DNA of 64,000 nucleotides from Bacteroidota bacterium (GTDB lineage Bacteria > Bacteroidota > Bacteroidia > UBA4408). Both the position numbers and the translations under genes were made by a program. Below are positions 43,869 through 53,159 of the stretch, piece by piece (within the stretch, counting starts at the first letter, position 1; each line of letters opens with the position of its first letter). Location: positions 1 to 64,000 of the forward strand of contig JADKHO010000004.1 in NCBI GenBank assembly GCA_016721765.1. Reading direction: 5' to 3'. The notes beneath the pieces were generated by a model. The model had not been told where the DNA came from. It saw only the letters and a list, made by a program, of their open reading frames with translations, and did not search any database.

Positions 43869-43899
43869 TTTTGAATTCCAGCTATCTTTAAATACATTT
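43869..43899 (+). promoter_or_regulatory. Complete promoter of the MntA-HepT cassette
   Basis: TTTG (43869-43872), 19 bases, TACATTTG (43892-43899): an exact match to the Bacteroidota promoter layout. The ATG follows five bases later at 43905, so the transcript should be leaderless or nearly so. Confidence 0.7.
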
Positions 43900-43904
43900 G
43901 TGTT

Positions 43905-44195
43905 ATGAGAAGTTTGACAGAAATTAAGGAAACATTAAAAAGCAACAAGCTGAGACTGACCGAAAAGTATGGCCTAAGCTTATTAGCTATTTTTGGTTCT
44001 TATGGACGAGGACAGCAAACTGAAACCAGCGATATTGACATTTTAGTTGACTTTCAAAAACCAATAGGTGTTGAATTTATTGACTTAGCTAACGAACTAG
44101 AAAAACTCCTTAAAACTAGAGTTGACCTTGTCTCAAAAAATGGCGTTAGACCCCAGTATTTAAAACAAATCGAACCAGACTTGAACTATGTCTAA
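43905..44195 (+). CDS. mntA: MntA-like nucleotidyltransferase antitoxin
   Basis: A minimal nucleotidyltransferase of 96 residues: the motif GSYGRGQQTETSDIDILVDF at about residues 32-51 has the GS and the DxD metal-binding residues. In the MntA-HepT system the antitoxin adds AMP to the toxin to silence it. The gene overlaps the HEPN toxin gene by eight bases and lies in one cassette with a full promoter. Confidence 0.9.
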   Translation: MRSLTEIKETLKSNKLRLTEKYGLSLLAIFGSYGRGQQTETSDIDILVDFQKPIGVEFIDLANELEKLLKTRVDLVSKNGVRPQYLKQIEPDLNYV

Positions 44196-44529
44196 GCGTG
44201 ACTCCAAACTCCTCCTTTCTGATATCCTAGACGCAGTTATTAAAATTAAGAGATATACATTCGGTCTTACCTACGACACATTCATCTTTGACTCCAAAAC
44301 GTTAGACGCTGTCATTCGCAATTTTGAAATTATTGGAGAAGCGGCAAATAGACTTCCTGATGAGTTTAAGGAGAAATACGAGTCAGTTGACTGGTTCAGA
44401 ATTATTGGTTTTAGAAATCGCATTGTTCATGACTATATGGGTGTTGACTACAAAATTGTTTGGACAATTATTGAGAAGGACATTGATAAATTAGCGGAGG
44501 AGATTGGCAGTATTTCCAAAAGCCTGTAG
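44188..44529 (+). CDS. hepT: HepT-like HEPN RNase toxin (DUF86)
   Basis: A 113-residue HEPN domain with the catalytic motif RNRIVHDYMG (R-x4-H-x-Y) at about residues 76-85. The Tyr is the AMPylation target in characterised HepT proteins. The phrase RNFEIIGEAANRLP is typical of DUF86. It should be an active RNase that is neutralised by the adjacent nucleotidyltransferase. Confidence 0.92.
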   Translation: MSKRDSKLLLSDILDAVIKIKRYTFGLTYDTFIFDSKTLDAVIRNFEIIGEAANRLPDEFKEKYESVDWFRIIGFRNRIVHDYMGVDYKIVWTIIEKDIDKLAEEIGSISKSL

Positions 44530-44541
44530 TTTTGCCACAAC

Positions 44542-44745
44542 CACTAACAGCAGCTTAACGCAATGTCTTATTTTGGGCAGACAGAAGGTTTAATAACTGA
44601 TTACCTCGCTCCAAGTTCCTGCTACAAAATATTGCAACATATTTTTCGGTAAAATTTTGTTTATTTTGTTGCAATATTTTTAACGACAAGAAACTGCTAC
44701 GAAAGCCCCAAATAAAACACTGCGTTAAGCCGCAAAACGTTATAT
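44542..44745 (+). repeat. attC-like site 29 (class C)
   Basis: Cores are ACCACTAAC and GTTATATGA. Arms are AGCTTAACGCA / TGCGTTAAGC. Spacer and tail read ACGACAAGAAACTGC, shared only with site 47. Confidence 0.92.
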
Positions 44746-44816
44746 GAGATTTTTGCTGAACGGTCTGCTGCGATTGACTTTTACTTTCTTACCAACTGAA
44801 TACGAAATGTTGGAAA

Positions 44817-45349
44817 ATGGAGTTTAAAAATTACATAATGAAAATAAGAGGTAGTTCCATTATTATATTTTTGACCCTTAGTCTATTTATTATGTTTTTC
44901 ACAGTTAGCTGTAAAAAATATCCTGATGGACCATTTTTTAATTTTACTTCAAAGTATAATAGATTAGAGAAAGCTTATTGGGTATTAGATTACCTAGAAA
45001 TTGGAGGAATTGATTCTACCTCTGATTTTCTGGCAGCATCTGATAGTGGTTATGTTTTTGAAAGCATGAAGTTTTTGAACCGGATAAAGGAATATCTGCC
45101 ATTAATTACAAATCACCTTCTCATCAATCAGCCATTTATTTTACTTGGGGCTTTGCTGATAGAAAAAGGAAATTGGCAGTTCAAGTTACATCTTATTCAA
45201 GACCCTTTTTTACGAAAAGCGATTTTATTGGACCTTTATGGGTTAATGAGAGAATTGAATATAGAATTATGAAACTAACCAAAACAGAACTCTGGTTAGA
45301 GGTTACTTATAATGGAAAATTAACAAAGGTTCATTTTAGAAGTGCCTAA
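44817..45349 (+). pseudogene. Lipoprotein gene, copy 2, frameshifted at a T run
   Basis: Almost the same as copy 1, with the same five-T run (after ATGAAG at about 45070) that breaks the frame. The product as written ends at 45272, while the restored frame would end at 45349. It differs from copy 1 by a few bases, including a lost Ile/Phe position after the lipobox (GPFFNF) and Lys for Glu before the T run. It shares these with copy 3, so copies 2 and 3 are the closer pair apart from the indels. Confidence 0.8.
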
Positions 45350-45415
45350 CTAAATTTTGAAGGACACTTAAAGCCTCCATTATACTTTAACCTTTCCCTC
45401 CGAAACAAAAACCTC

Positions 45416-45622
45416 ATATAACAGCTTGCAAGCGTGATGTCTTATTTTGGGCGGACAGAAGGTTTATTAACTTTGAAGCTCGATTGAAGTTCTTGCAAGA
45501 AAAATATTGCAATATGATTTTCGGTAAATAATTTTTTTAATTTTATTGCAATATTTTTAACGAAACGACAGTGCTTCGAAGGCCCAAAATAAAACACCAC
45601 GCCTGCAAGCAAAACGTTATTG
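45416..45622 (+). repeat. attC-like site 30 (class D)
   Basis: Cores are TCATATAAC and GTTATTGGC. It matches sites 19 and 46 along its length. Confidence 0.92.
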
Positions 45623-45715
45623 GCAAGGCGTCCGGAGAAATTTTCCAGATAATCTCATTTGACCTTAGAATAACTAAACCCTAATATTTAACCTGAAAAT
45701 AAACTCCATTTTTGT

Positions 45716-45723
45716 TATATTTG
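45716..45723 (+). promoter_or_regulatory. TAnnTTTG element of the VapBC cassette
   Basis: TATATTTG lies 23 bp before the antitoxin ATG at 45747. The upstream element is uncertain. Confidence 0.45.
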
Positions 45724-45746
45724 TATTGTAATAATTATAGACAACA

Positions 45747-45992
45747 ATGAAAGCAATTGACATAAATACAACCCTTATTGACGGCTATCTGCAACTGCTT
45801 AACAATCTTAGCCCAAATAATAAACTAGACCTTATTTCTAAGCTCACTCAATCGGTGAAAACTGACATAGGTGAACGAAAGAACTCCTTTTATAAATCAT
45901 TCGGAGCTTGGGAATCTAAGCAATCCGCAGACGAAATAATTGCTAATATTCGAAATAGCAGGACATCTAACCGTCAAATAGAGAAGTTTTGA
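45747..45992 (+). CDS. Putative VapB-type antitoxin, 81 aa
   Basis: A helical protein whose middle (LSPNNKLDLISKLTQSVK) resembles small antitoxins that pair with PIN toxins. The tail SFGAWESKQSADEIIANIR is a form of the toxin-binding Gly-x-Trp segment often seen in such partners. It overlaps the toxin gene by four bases. Confidence 0.78.
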   Translation: MKAIDINTTLIDGYLQLLNNLSPNNKLDLISKLTQSVKTDIGERKNSFYKSFGAWESKQSADEIIANIRNSRTSNRQIEKF

Positions 45993-46387
45993 AAAAATAT
46001 CTTATTGACACCAATACTTGTATTTATTTTATCAAAGGAAAATTCGATCTCAAGAAAAAATTTGAGAAAGTTAATCCTGACAACTGTTTCATATCTGAAA
46101 TAACTCTGGCTGAACTTAAGTTTGGAGTTGAAAACAGTGACAGAAAAGAGAAAAACCAGACAACACTTGACAACTTCCTATCAGGAGTGAAGATTGTTCC
46201 CATTTTTCACTCACTCGACTTATACGCTAAGGAAAAAGCTCGTTTAAGAAAAGCTGGAACTCCCATTGACGACTTTGACATTTTAATTGGTGTAACTTCA
46301 ATAACGCACAACTTAGTTATGGTTACAAACAATACTAATGAGTTTAAGCGAATCAAAGGAATCAATCTGGAAGATTGGACTAAATAG
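45989..46387 (+). CDS. vapC: VapC-like PIN-domain toxin, 132 aa
   Basis: PIN ribonuclease with all expected acidic residues: YLIDTNTCIYFIKG (Asp7), ISEITLAELKFGV (Glu), IDDFDILIGVTSI (Asp pair) and VTNNTNEFKRIKGI at the end. Length and motifs match VapC toxins that cut tRNA. The start is the TTG at 45989 that overlaps the antitoxin stop. Confidence 0.92.
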   Translation: MKKYLIDTNTCIYFIKGKFDLKKKFEKVNPDNCFISEITLAELKFGVENSDRKEKNQTTLDNFLSGVKIVPIFHSLDLYAKEKARLRKAGTPIDDFDILIGVTSITHNLVMVTNNTNEFKRIKGINLEDWTK

Positions 46388-46430
46388 TTCTTAATTGAGC
46401 AATCTGTAATACGGAGTGTGGCCGCCCAGC

Positions 46431-46637
46431 CAATAACAGCTTGCAAGCGAGATGTCTTATTTTGGGCAGACAGAAGGTTAATTAACTGTTTACCTCGCTC
46501 CTACTTCTTGCAAAAAAAATATTGCAATATCCTATTCGGTAAATAATTTGTTTAATTTTATTGCAATATTTTTAACGAACCGACAGTGCTTCGAAGGCCC
46601 AAAATAAAACACCACGCCTGCAAGCAAAACGTTAGCA
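46431..46637 (+). repeat. attC-like site 31 (class D)
   Basis: Cores are GCCAATAAC and GTTAGCAGC. Arms are GCTTGCAAGCGAGATG / CACGCCTGCAAGC. The left part has GGGCAGACAG for GGGCGGACAG. Confidence 0.92.
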
Positions 46638-47033
46638 GCAAAGGGTTCTAACGTTTTTAGAAATATTTCCGGTTGACGATTTTTCAGTTGGTTTCATAAA
46701 CCCAGTGCTTTTGCAGTTTTTGTTTTTGTTTCTCCAAGCATTTCGTGACGATTAGAACTTGACAAGCACTATTTGACTTTTTGAACTTGGACGAATTTGC
46801 GTAAACCCACACTTGACGTTGGATTGAAAATTTTTGTTTGTAAGTGTTTACTTGGTTTGTTTGCGTGACTCCCACAGTTGACGTTTGACTCTGAATTCTT
46901 TAATTAGGCTAAACTTAGCGTTGTACTTGACGTGTAGAAGTTCTAAAACTTTGTGTGACAAGCAAAGTGTGACAATAACTGTTGAAAGTTGGACTGCAAA
47001 AGCGCTGTATGCGTGGCGTGAACCCTCAGCTGC
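46632..47033 (+). repeat. ORF-less repeated cassette NC8
   Basis: A 402-bp copy virtually identical to NC10 and NC11, differing by one or two T in poly-T stretches. Recent copying is implied. Confidence 0.88.
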
Positions 47034-47235
47034 TAACAGCGTGCATGCAAGATGTCTTATTTTGGCGGACGGTAGGTTTAATAACGGATTACCTAGCTCC
47101 TAGTTCGTGCAAAAAAAATATTGCAATATCCTTTTCGGTAAATAATTTGTTTATTTTTATTGCAATATTTTTTAACGAAAAGACTGTGCTACGAAGCCAA
47201 AATAAAACACCTCGCATGCACGCAAAACGTTAGCA
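47031..47235 (+). repeat. attC-like site 32 (class B)
   Basis: Cores are GCTGCTAAC and GTTAGCAGC. Arms are GCGTGCATGCAAGATG / CGCATGCACGC; the spacer reads ATTACCTAGCTC. Confidence 0.92.
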
Positions 47236-47704
47236 GCAATGCGGTCAGCGCGGTTTTCATGAAATTCACTTTGACGATTTTTTTCTCATTTTTTAAGCCC
47301 AACGCTTTTGCAGTTTTTTGTTTTTTTCTTTGTTATGCTTTGCGTGACTTTTAGAACTTGAATAGCGCATTTTGACACGCAGAAATTGGGACGAACTTTC
47401 GGTAATCCACACTTGACGTTTAGTTTGGTGTGTTGAAATTCTTTGGTTTGCGGGACTTTTGTTGGCTACTTCCAAAGCTTGACGAATGAAACGTATTTTT
47501 TATTTTCCCACACTTTGCGTTACTCTTAGAACTTTGCAAACGATTTTTATAAGTTGAACTTTGGACAAGCTTCCGGAATCCAATACTTGACGTTAAGCTT
47601 GACGTTTGCAAGTACCAAAGCTTTGCGTGACGAATTTAGCTTGACAAATACTTTTGAAGTTGGACTGCAAAAGCGTTGTAACCCATCGTAGACCGCCCAG
47701 CTGC
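47230..47704 (+). repeat. ORF-less cassette NC9 (distant variant)
   Basis: A 475-bp relative of the repeated cassette with different ends (GTTAGCAGC-AA-TGCGGTC; GACCGCC-CA-GCTGCTAAC) and about 70 extra bp. It keeps the motif order (TTTTTGTTTTTTTC, GACTTTTAGAACTTG, CACACTTGACGTTTAG, GGACTGCAAAAGCG). It is followed by a short-class site rather than class B. It may represent an older form; no gene seen. Confidence 0.75.
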
Positions 47705-47833
47705 TAACAGCTGCTTGCCATTAGGCGGGGCAACTGCATATTTGTTTCTTTGCTTTTCATTTGTAAGTTTGTAGTAGGCTGACACTTTGGTGCTTCTAAT
47801 TCCCGCCCAACGGTAAGCAGCAAAACGTTAGCT
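47702..47833 (+). repeat. attC-like site 33 (short class)
   Basis: Cores are GCTGCTAAC and GTTAGCTGA. Arms are GCTGCTTGCCATTAGGCGGG / CCCGCCCAACGGTAAGCAGC, closely complementary with two bulges. Confidence 0.88.
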
Positions 47834-47865
47834 GAAACCCTTCAAAAAAACTCAGAAATCACAAA

Positions 47866-48411
47866 ATGAGAAAATCGGACATTTACGAAATTGCAATTAA
47901 AATTCTTGGACTGTATTTGTTTTTTATTTCCATCGGACTACTTCGTGAAACTTTGACAACTTATACTGTAATGTTAAAATCGAATCAGACACCTGACTCA
48001 TTTGGCAATTTTGACCAGAAACCTTTTTTTATTCTGACACTTGCGAATTTTGCGTTGCAGATAGTTTTTGCATCAATCCTAACTTTTAAAACTAAGACAC
48101 TTGCCAAACTTATTTGCAACCCAACAGACTACAACGAAACTGCAAGACTTTTCGCAGACAGAAAAGTAATTTATGAAATTGCACTAGTTATTGTTGGGCT
48201 TCTCACAATAGTTTGGACACTCCCAGACTTTGCAATTAAATTAAAAGGACACATTCAACTTGTACAAAACAATTTGCAGACAAAGGAAAATGACACAAAC
48301 TTTATTATTACTTCCGCAATTAAATTAATAGTTGGACTCATTGCAATTATTTACGCTAGACCCATTTCGAAAAGTTTTGCAAAGAACGATAGTACCGGAC
48401 AACCAGAGTAG
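47866..48411 (+). CDS. Small multi-pass membrane protein, 181 aa
   Basis: About four hydrophobic segments can be seen: IYEIAIKILGLYLFFISIGL, FFILTLANFALQIVFASIL, VIYEIALVIVGLLTIVWTL and ITSAIKLIVGLIAIIYA. A polar loop after the first one has QTPDSFGNFDQ. No known family. The start is 38 bp inside the cassette (boundary G47827). A second copy at the start of the window is broken by one missing C. Cassette ends GTTAGCTGA-AA-CCCTTC and GAAGGG-CA-TCAGCTAAC are complementary. Confidence 0.78.
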   Translation: MRKSDIYEIAIKILGLYLFFISIGLLRETLTTYTVMLKSNQTPDSFGNFDQKPFFILTLANFALQIVFASILTFKTKTLAKLICNPTDYNETARLFADRKVIYEIALVIVGLLTIVWTLPDFAIKLKGHIQLVQNNLQTKENDTNFIITSAIKLIVGLIAIIYARPISKSFAKNDSTGQPE

Positions 48412-48420
48412 AAGGGCATC

Positions 48421-48625
48421 AGCTAACAGCAGCTACCAGATAAATTTTATTTTGGGCGGACGGAAGGTTAAATAACTTTGAAGCTCGTATTAAGTGTGTG
48501 CAAGAAAATATTGCAATATAAATTTCGGTAAGTAATTTTTTTATCTTTATTGCAATATTTTTACGAAGCGACAGTGCCACGAAAGCCCAAAATAAAATCC
48601 ATCTGGTAGCCGCAAAACGTTATCA
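48421..48625 (+). repeat. attC-like site 34 (class A)
   Basis: Cores are TCAGCTAAC and GTTATCAGC. It matches site 1, the partner of the other copy of this gene, except for about six bases in the spacer. Confidence 0.92.
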
Positions 48626-49020
48626 GCAAAGGGTTCTAACGTTTTTAGAAATATTTCCGGTTGACGATTTTTCAGTTGGTTTCATAAACCCAGTGCTTTT
48701 GCAGTTTTGTTTTTGTTTCTCCAAGCATTTCGTGACGATTAGAACTTGACAAGCACTATTTGACTTTTTGAACTTGGACGAATTTGCGTAAACCCACACT
48801 TGACGTTGGATTGAAAATTTTTGTTTGTAAGTGTTTACTTGGTTTGTTTGCGTGACTCCCACAGTTGACGTTTGACTCTGAATTCTTTAATTAGGCTAAA
48901 CTTAGCGTTGTACTTGACGTGTAGAAGTTCTAAAACTTTGTGTGACAAGCAAAGTGTGACAATAACTGTTGAAAGTTGGACTGCAAAAGCGCTGTATGCG
49001 TGGCGTGAACCCTCAGCTGC
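48620..49020 (+). repeat. ORF-less repeated cassette NC10
   Basis: A 401-bp copy nearly identical to NC8 and NC11, but it opens with GTTATCAGC instead of GTTAGCAGC. It therefore mismatches its own end GCTGCTAAC at one position. The change may come from mutation or from a crossover within the core. Confidence 0.88.
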
Positions 49021-49222
49021 TAACAGCGTGCATGCAAGATGTCTTATTTTGGCGGACGGTAGGTTTAATAACGGATTACCTCGCTCCTAGTTCGTGCAAA
49101 AAAAATATTGCAATATCCTTTTCGGTAAATAATTTGTTTATTTTTATTGCAATATTTTTTAACGAAAAGACTGTGCTACGAAGCCAAAATAAAACACCTC
49201 GCATGCACGCAAAACGTTAGTA
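49018..49222 (+). repeat. attC-like site 35 (class B)
   Basis: Cores are GCTGCTAAC and GTTAGTAGC. Arms are GCGTGCATGCAAGATG / CGCATGCACGC. Confidence 0.92.
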
Positions 49223-49298
49223 GCAATGGGTTCTAGAAAATTCATTCATATTTTCGTTTATGATTATTGCTATTTTTAAAGTCTAGTTAAAATTAATT

Positions 49299-49925
49299 AT
49301 GAAAGGAAAAATAGTTTTGATATTTATTCTGCTTGCAATTGCTTCATGTAAAAAAATAAGTAATAGTAAAATTGATGCTAAAATTTATGTCAAGCAATAT
49401 AAAACTGAGGAACCTATTGTGAATTCTGAAGTGCAAATATTTAGAGGAAAACCAGGAACTGGATTCGGTACCGAGCTAGTTGAAACTATTTATACAAATA
49501 CTGAAGGAATTGCAAGTTATAAAACTTCAGTTGACAAGGACTTTGACTATTACGCTTTTGCCAAAGCTGACAATTATTTTAATGATGGAGATCAAGTGAT
49601 TCTTGAGCGTGGAAAACGGCATTTTAAAACAACAATCTATAAATATGCTAATTCATATGTAAAAATACATATCAAAAACGCAAATCCTTATAATCAATAT
49701 GATTTAATACAATTTAGTTCTGCTTGTCTTTCTGGACATTATCAATTTCAAGGTTCAAATATTGATACAACTTTTCTATGGTGTGATGTGTGCGGTTGTT
49801 CATGGTATGGAAGTTACCCATATCAAGGCGCTGGATTAGTCACTAAAAATGGAATTGAGGTAGGAAATTTTTTTTCTTTTACACCAATCCCGTTTGATAC
49901 CCTGACAATTAATATAAACTATTAA
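49299..49925 (+). CDS. Lipoprotein, 208 aa
   Basis: The lipoprotein signal ends at lipobox IASC (Cys17). The mature part begins with a beta-sandwich-like segment of the kind used by carboxypeptidase-regulatory or transthyretin-like folds (VNSEVQIFRG, TEGIASYKTSVDKDF). A later Cys-rich stretch is FLWCDVCGCSWYGSYP. No firm family. Cassette ends GTTAGTAGC-AA-TGGGTTC and GAACCCA-CA-GCTACTAAC match over 16 bases. Confidence 0.75.
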   Translation: MKGKIVLIFILLAIASCKKISNSKIDAKIYVKQYKTEEPIVNSEVQIFRGKPGTGFGTELVETIYTNTEGIASYKTSVDKDFDYYAFAKADNYFNDGDQVILERGKRHFKTTIYKYANSYVKIHIKNANPYNQYDLIQFSSACLSGHYQFQGSNIDTTFLWCDVCGCSWYGSYPYQGAGLVTKNGIEVGNFFSFTPIPFDTLTININY

Positions 49926-49982
49926 CCAACTTCTTCAAAACTTTGCAAGTGATTTCCTGACGGCAGGACGTGAACCCACAGC

Positions 49983-50189
49983 TACTAACAGCTTGCAAGC
50001 GTGATGTCTTATTTTGGGCCGACAGAAGGTTTATTAAGTTTGATGCTCGCTCATAATTCATGCAAGAAAAATATTGCAATATGATTTTCGGTAAATAATT
50101 TGTTTAATTTTATTGCAATATTTTTAACGAAACGACAGTGCTTCGAAAGCCCAAAATAAAACACCACGCCTGCAAGCAAAACGTTATAA
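49983..50189 (+). repeat. attC-like site 36 (class D)
   Basis: Cores are GCTACTAAC and GTTATAAGT. Arms are GCTTGCAAGCGTGATG / CACGCCTGCAAGC; the left part reads GGGCCGACAG. Confidence 0.92.
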
Positions 50190-50224
50190 GTAAGCCACCA
50201 CAGCAGAATTAAAATTGAACTTTA

Positions 50225-50638
50225 ATGCCAAATAGTAATTCATTACCTACAGAAATTTTAGAGCTGAATGTAAAATCTGACAACGAATTTGGGTGCAGAC
50301 AATCCGACTTTATACAAACCGTTGAAAAAGCTCGAGCGAATGGATTAGCAATAATAGGTGGACAAGTACAATATGTTTTTACAGACGGGACCTGCGAATT
50401 ATACTGGTTAACTTACGACTCAGAAGCTCAAAAAGCTAATGAAGACAGAAGAGGATATTGTGAAAGAACAGCCAAAGAAACTATTGAAAAATTTAACTTG
50501 CTAATCAAAACTAAAGACTTTGAAAGTGAAGCACTAGAAAATTTTGAATTTATCAGAGACAAAAAGCAGAATGGTTTGAATTTAAATGATCACTTAACAT
50601 TTGTTATATACTTTGAAAGCGCTTCTCACCCAGAGTAG
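50225..50638 (+). CDS. Hypothetical cytoplasmic protein, 137 aa
   Basis: No signal peptide or membrane segment. Acidic, mixed alpha/beta, with the phrases GLAIIGGQVQYVFTDGTCELYW and RRGYCERTAKETIEKF. It looks like a small folded domain of about 120 residues, but I do not recognise a family. The cassette ends GTTATAAGT-AA-GCCACC and GGTGGC-CA-ACTTATAAC support it as a full cassette. Start is 42 bp inside the boundary. Confidence 0.65.
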   Translation: MPNSNSLPTEILELNVKSDNEFGCRQSDFIQTVEKARANGLAIIGGQVQYVFTDGTCELYWLTYDSEAQKANEDRRGYCERTAKETIEKFNLLIKTKDFESEALENFEFIRDKKQNGLNLNDHLTFVIYFESASHPE

Positions 50639-50647
50639 GTGGCCAAC

Positions 50648-50853
50648 TTATAACAGCTTGCAAGCGTAATGTCTTATTTTGGGCGGACAGAAGGTTTATT
50701 AAGTTTGAAGCTCGATTGAAGTTCTTACAAGAAAAATATTGCAATATAGTTTACGGTAGAAATTTGTTTAATTTTATTGCAATATTTTTAACGAAACGAC
50801 AGCGCTTTGAAAGCCCAAAATAAAACACTACGCTTGCAAGCAAAACGTTATTA
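50648..50853 (+). repeat. attC-like site 37 (class D)
   Basis: Cores are ACTTATAAC and GTTATTAGT. Arms are GCTTGCAAGCGTAATG / CACTACGCTTGCAAGC. The apex loop reads TTTACGGTAG. Confidence 0.92.
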
Positions 50854-50916
50854 GTAATTGCCGCACTGCAGAATTTCACATCAAATTCTATCACACAAAT
50901 TGAAATTGAAAATAAT

Positions 50917-52530
50917 TTATTCAGTTTTAATTATTTTTTTTGTGACGACCTTATTATTCGATTTAATTTTAAGAAAATAGATTCCTGAATTATAGCTTGA
51001 CATGTCGAAAAAAAACTCTTTTGATTTGGGAGAATCAAATCTTTTTAACAAACCTCCTTGGTAATTATATAACTCTGCATTAGATTCAGAAGAGAACTTT
51101 TTTGTTATGTTAACTATTCCTGAAGTAGGGTTTGGTGAAATATCAATTAATTCATTTTCAAAACTTTGTTCACTAATTCCGACAGAAGAACTTGTATCTG
51201 TTACGGAAGCGATCCAAATATCATTAAAACCGCCATAAAAGACAGTAACATTTCCACCAACTGAACCTGGATGACTAATAAAATAAAATGTTCTCGAATC
51301 ATAGGTAACAATACTTGTCTGACTGCCCTCAGCATTATTGCTTCCAAATTGCTTTGACCAAATGATATTGCCCATCGAATCAATTTTAAAAACCCATGTC
51401 CCTCTATAACCAGTAATTCCAGTTAAATCGCCATCTAAGCTATTTCCTGAAGCCGTTACTATCGTATTATTACCCTTAATATTTAGAAAAGTATAATTAA
51501 TCTCGAAACCTGCACCTCCAAAACATTTTTTCCAAATTATATTCCCGGAAGAATCCAACTTTAGAATCCATACATCCTCATTACCAGGCAGACTATGATT
51601 ACCTATTACATCACCATTAAATGAAGATGAGTAGCCAGAAACCAATATATTGTTATTTATACCACTTACTTTATAAGTAATATCTGAGCCTGAACCTCCA
51701 TAAATTTTTTGCCATAACAAATTGCCACTCGTATCAATTTTAATTATCCAGTAATCGTTTGCTCCATGATTAACAGAAAATGCACTGTCTGTTGAATTTG
51801 AATACCCAACACAAACAAAATTACCATCTGTGGTTCTGGTTATAGATGTAAACCTGTCTCCAAGGTTACCCCCATACCGCCTAGTCCAAATTACACTCCC
51901 TAATGAGTCTACTCGAGCTATCCATGCATCATACTGTCCATGTTGAGTCATCGGCATACCACTTATGATAATTGAATTGGTATAACCGCAAATTATAAAG
52001 CCGTGGTCGGGCATTTCAATAAAATCTAGTCCTGATTCATCGCCCTGTCCGCCAATGCATACCTGATTTATAATGGTGTCATCTTTCGTCCGTACTAACC
52101 ACGCATCTCCAATTCCGTGGTTTCCACTAACATCACCATCGTTCGAGGATGTTCTACCTAAATAAACTTTATGAAACCCATTGCCGGTTTTCTGATACTT
52201 GGCTTTATTAAACTGGTCATTGCCACTGCCACCATAAGAGAAGCAATCACTTAAAGTTCCAAAAGTCGTGAACTTTAAGACCAACGCTTGATTGTTACCG
52301 GCTATCAGGCTGTTGCAGTTGGTAAGGTTACCATCGTCTGATTTTGTGGTGCCAACCAATGTTAGTGGACAACCAATTGTACATTGAAAAATCAAAGAGT
52401 CAGGAATAGCAATGTCGTATATTATATCATCATCACTACCACCCGCAGACGAACCCCAATTAAAAACCGGAGTTTGTGCAAAGCAACTCAAGAGAGGAAG
52501 TAGTAAGAAAAAAAATGCTCCTTTTATCAC
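50917..52530 (-). CDS. Secreted T9SS beta-propeller-like protein, 537 aa
   Basis: A signal peptide (AFFFLLLPLLSCFAQ) is followed by about eight repeats with the phrase GGSGSD or GGNLGD and D-aromatic-W(I/V)-x-K(L/I)D (for example DYWIIKIDTSGNLLWQKIYG), typical of beta-propeller proteins annotated as T9SS cargo in Bacteroidota. The C-terminal about 75 residues form the sorting domain (DISPNPTSGIVNITK, SSYNSGIYFLKI). It runs against the array direction and fills a 1.8-kb cassette. Probably a secreted binding protein; ligand unknown. Confidence 0.85.
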   Translation of the reverse strand: MIKGAFFFLLLPLLSCFAQTPVFNWGSSAGGSDDDIIYDIAIPDSLIFQCTIGCPLTLVGTTKSDDGNLTNCNSLIAGNNQALVLKFTTFGTLSDCFSYGGSGNDQFNKAKYQKTGNGFHKVYLGRTSSNDGDVSGNHGIGDAWLVRTKDDTIINQVCIGGQGDESGLDFIEMPDHGFIICGYTNSIIISGMPMTQHGQYDAWIARVDSLGSVIWTRRYGGNLGDRFTSITRTTDGNFVCVGYSNSTDSAFSVNHGANDYWIIKIDTSGNLLWQKIYGGSGSDITYKVSGINNNILVSGYSSSFNGDVIGNHSLPGNEDVWILKLDSSGNIIWKKCFGGAGFEINYTFLNIKGNNTIVTASGNSLDGDLTGITGYRGTWVFKIDSMGNIIWSKQFGSNNAEGSQTSIVTYDSRTFYFISHPGSVGGNVTVFYGGFNDIWIASVTDTSSSVGISEQSFENELIDISPNPTSGIVNITKKFSSESNAELYNYQGGLLKRFDSPKSKEFFFDMSSYNSGIYFLKIKSNNKVVTKKIIKTE

Positions 52531-52671
52531 AGAATAAAAATTACTCTACGAAGTAACCACTTTTTTGACACTCAGTAATCATTATACTCAATTTTCAATT
52601 TAACATCGTATTCCATATTAATTAAATAGTAGACTCATGAAAGCGAGGCAAACCACGGTAGCGGCAACTAC

Positions 52672-52873
52672 TAATAACAGCGGCTTAGCACAATGTCTTA
52701 TTTGGGGCGGACAGAAGTTTAATTAACGGACTACCTCGCACTAACTTCCTGCTGAAAATATTGCAACATACTTTTCGGAAATAATTTGTTTATTTGTTGC
52801 AATATTTTTGGCTGACGGACAGTGCTACGAGAGCCCCAAATAAAACACTGCGTTAAGCCGCAAAACGTTATAT
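52672..52873 (+). repeat. attC-like site 38 (class C)
   Basis: Cores are ACTAATAAC and GTTATATGT. Arms are GCGGCTTAGCACA / TGCGTTAAGCCGC with mismatches. The apex loop reads TTTTCGGAAA. Confidence 0.92.
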
Positions 52874-52934
52874 GTAATGCCCAAAAAAAATTCTAGTCCT
52901 TTTGGCTCAACAATAATTTTTGTAATTTAGAACC

Positions 52935-53159
52935 ATGAAACATTATTCTGAAATTATTACAATTGACGCTCAAGTTCGATTTGGAAAGCCCACTATCAGG
53001 GGAATGAGAATTAGCGTATACGATATTTTGGGCTGGTTTGCTTCGGGAATGACCTCTAAGGAAATTATTGAAGACTATCCTGAGCTGACAGAAGAAGACA
53101 TTAAAGCTGCGCTTTCTTATGCTGCTGACAGAGAACACAAAATACGAATTGCTTCGTGA
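52935..53159 (+). CDS. DUF433 antitoxin, 74 aa
   Basis: A typical DUF433 protein: VRFGKPTIRGMRISVYDILGW followed by GMTSKEIIEDYPELTEEDI, forming the small helix-turn-helix fold of this family. DUF433 proteins pair with DUF5615 PIN-like toxins, and that gene follows with a four-base overlap. It is probably a transcriptional repressor of the module as well. Confidence 0.92.
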   Translation: MKHYSEIITIDAQVRFGKPTIRGMRISVYDILGWFASGMTSKEIIEDYPELTEEDIKAALSYAADREHKIRIAS

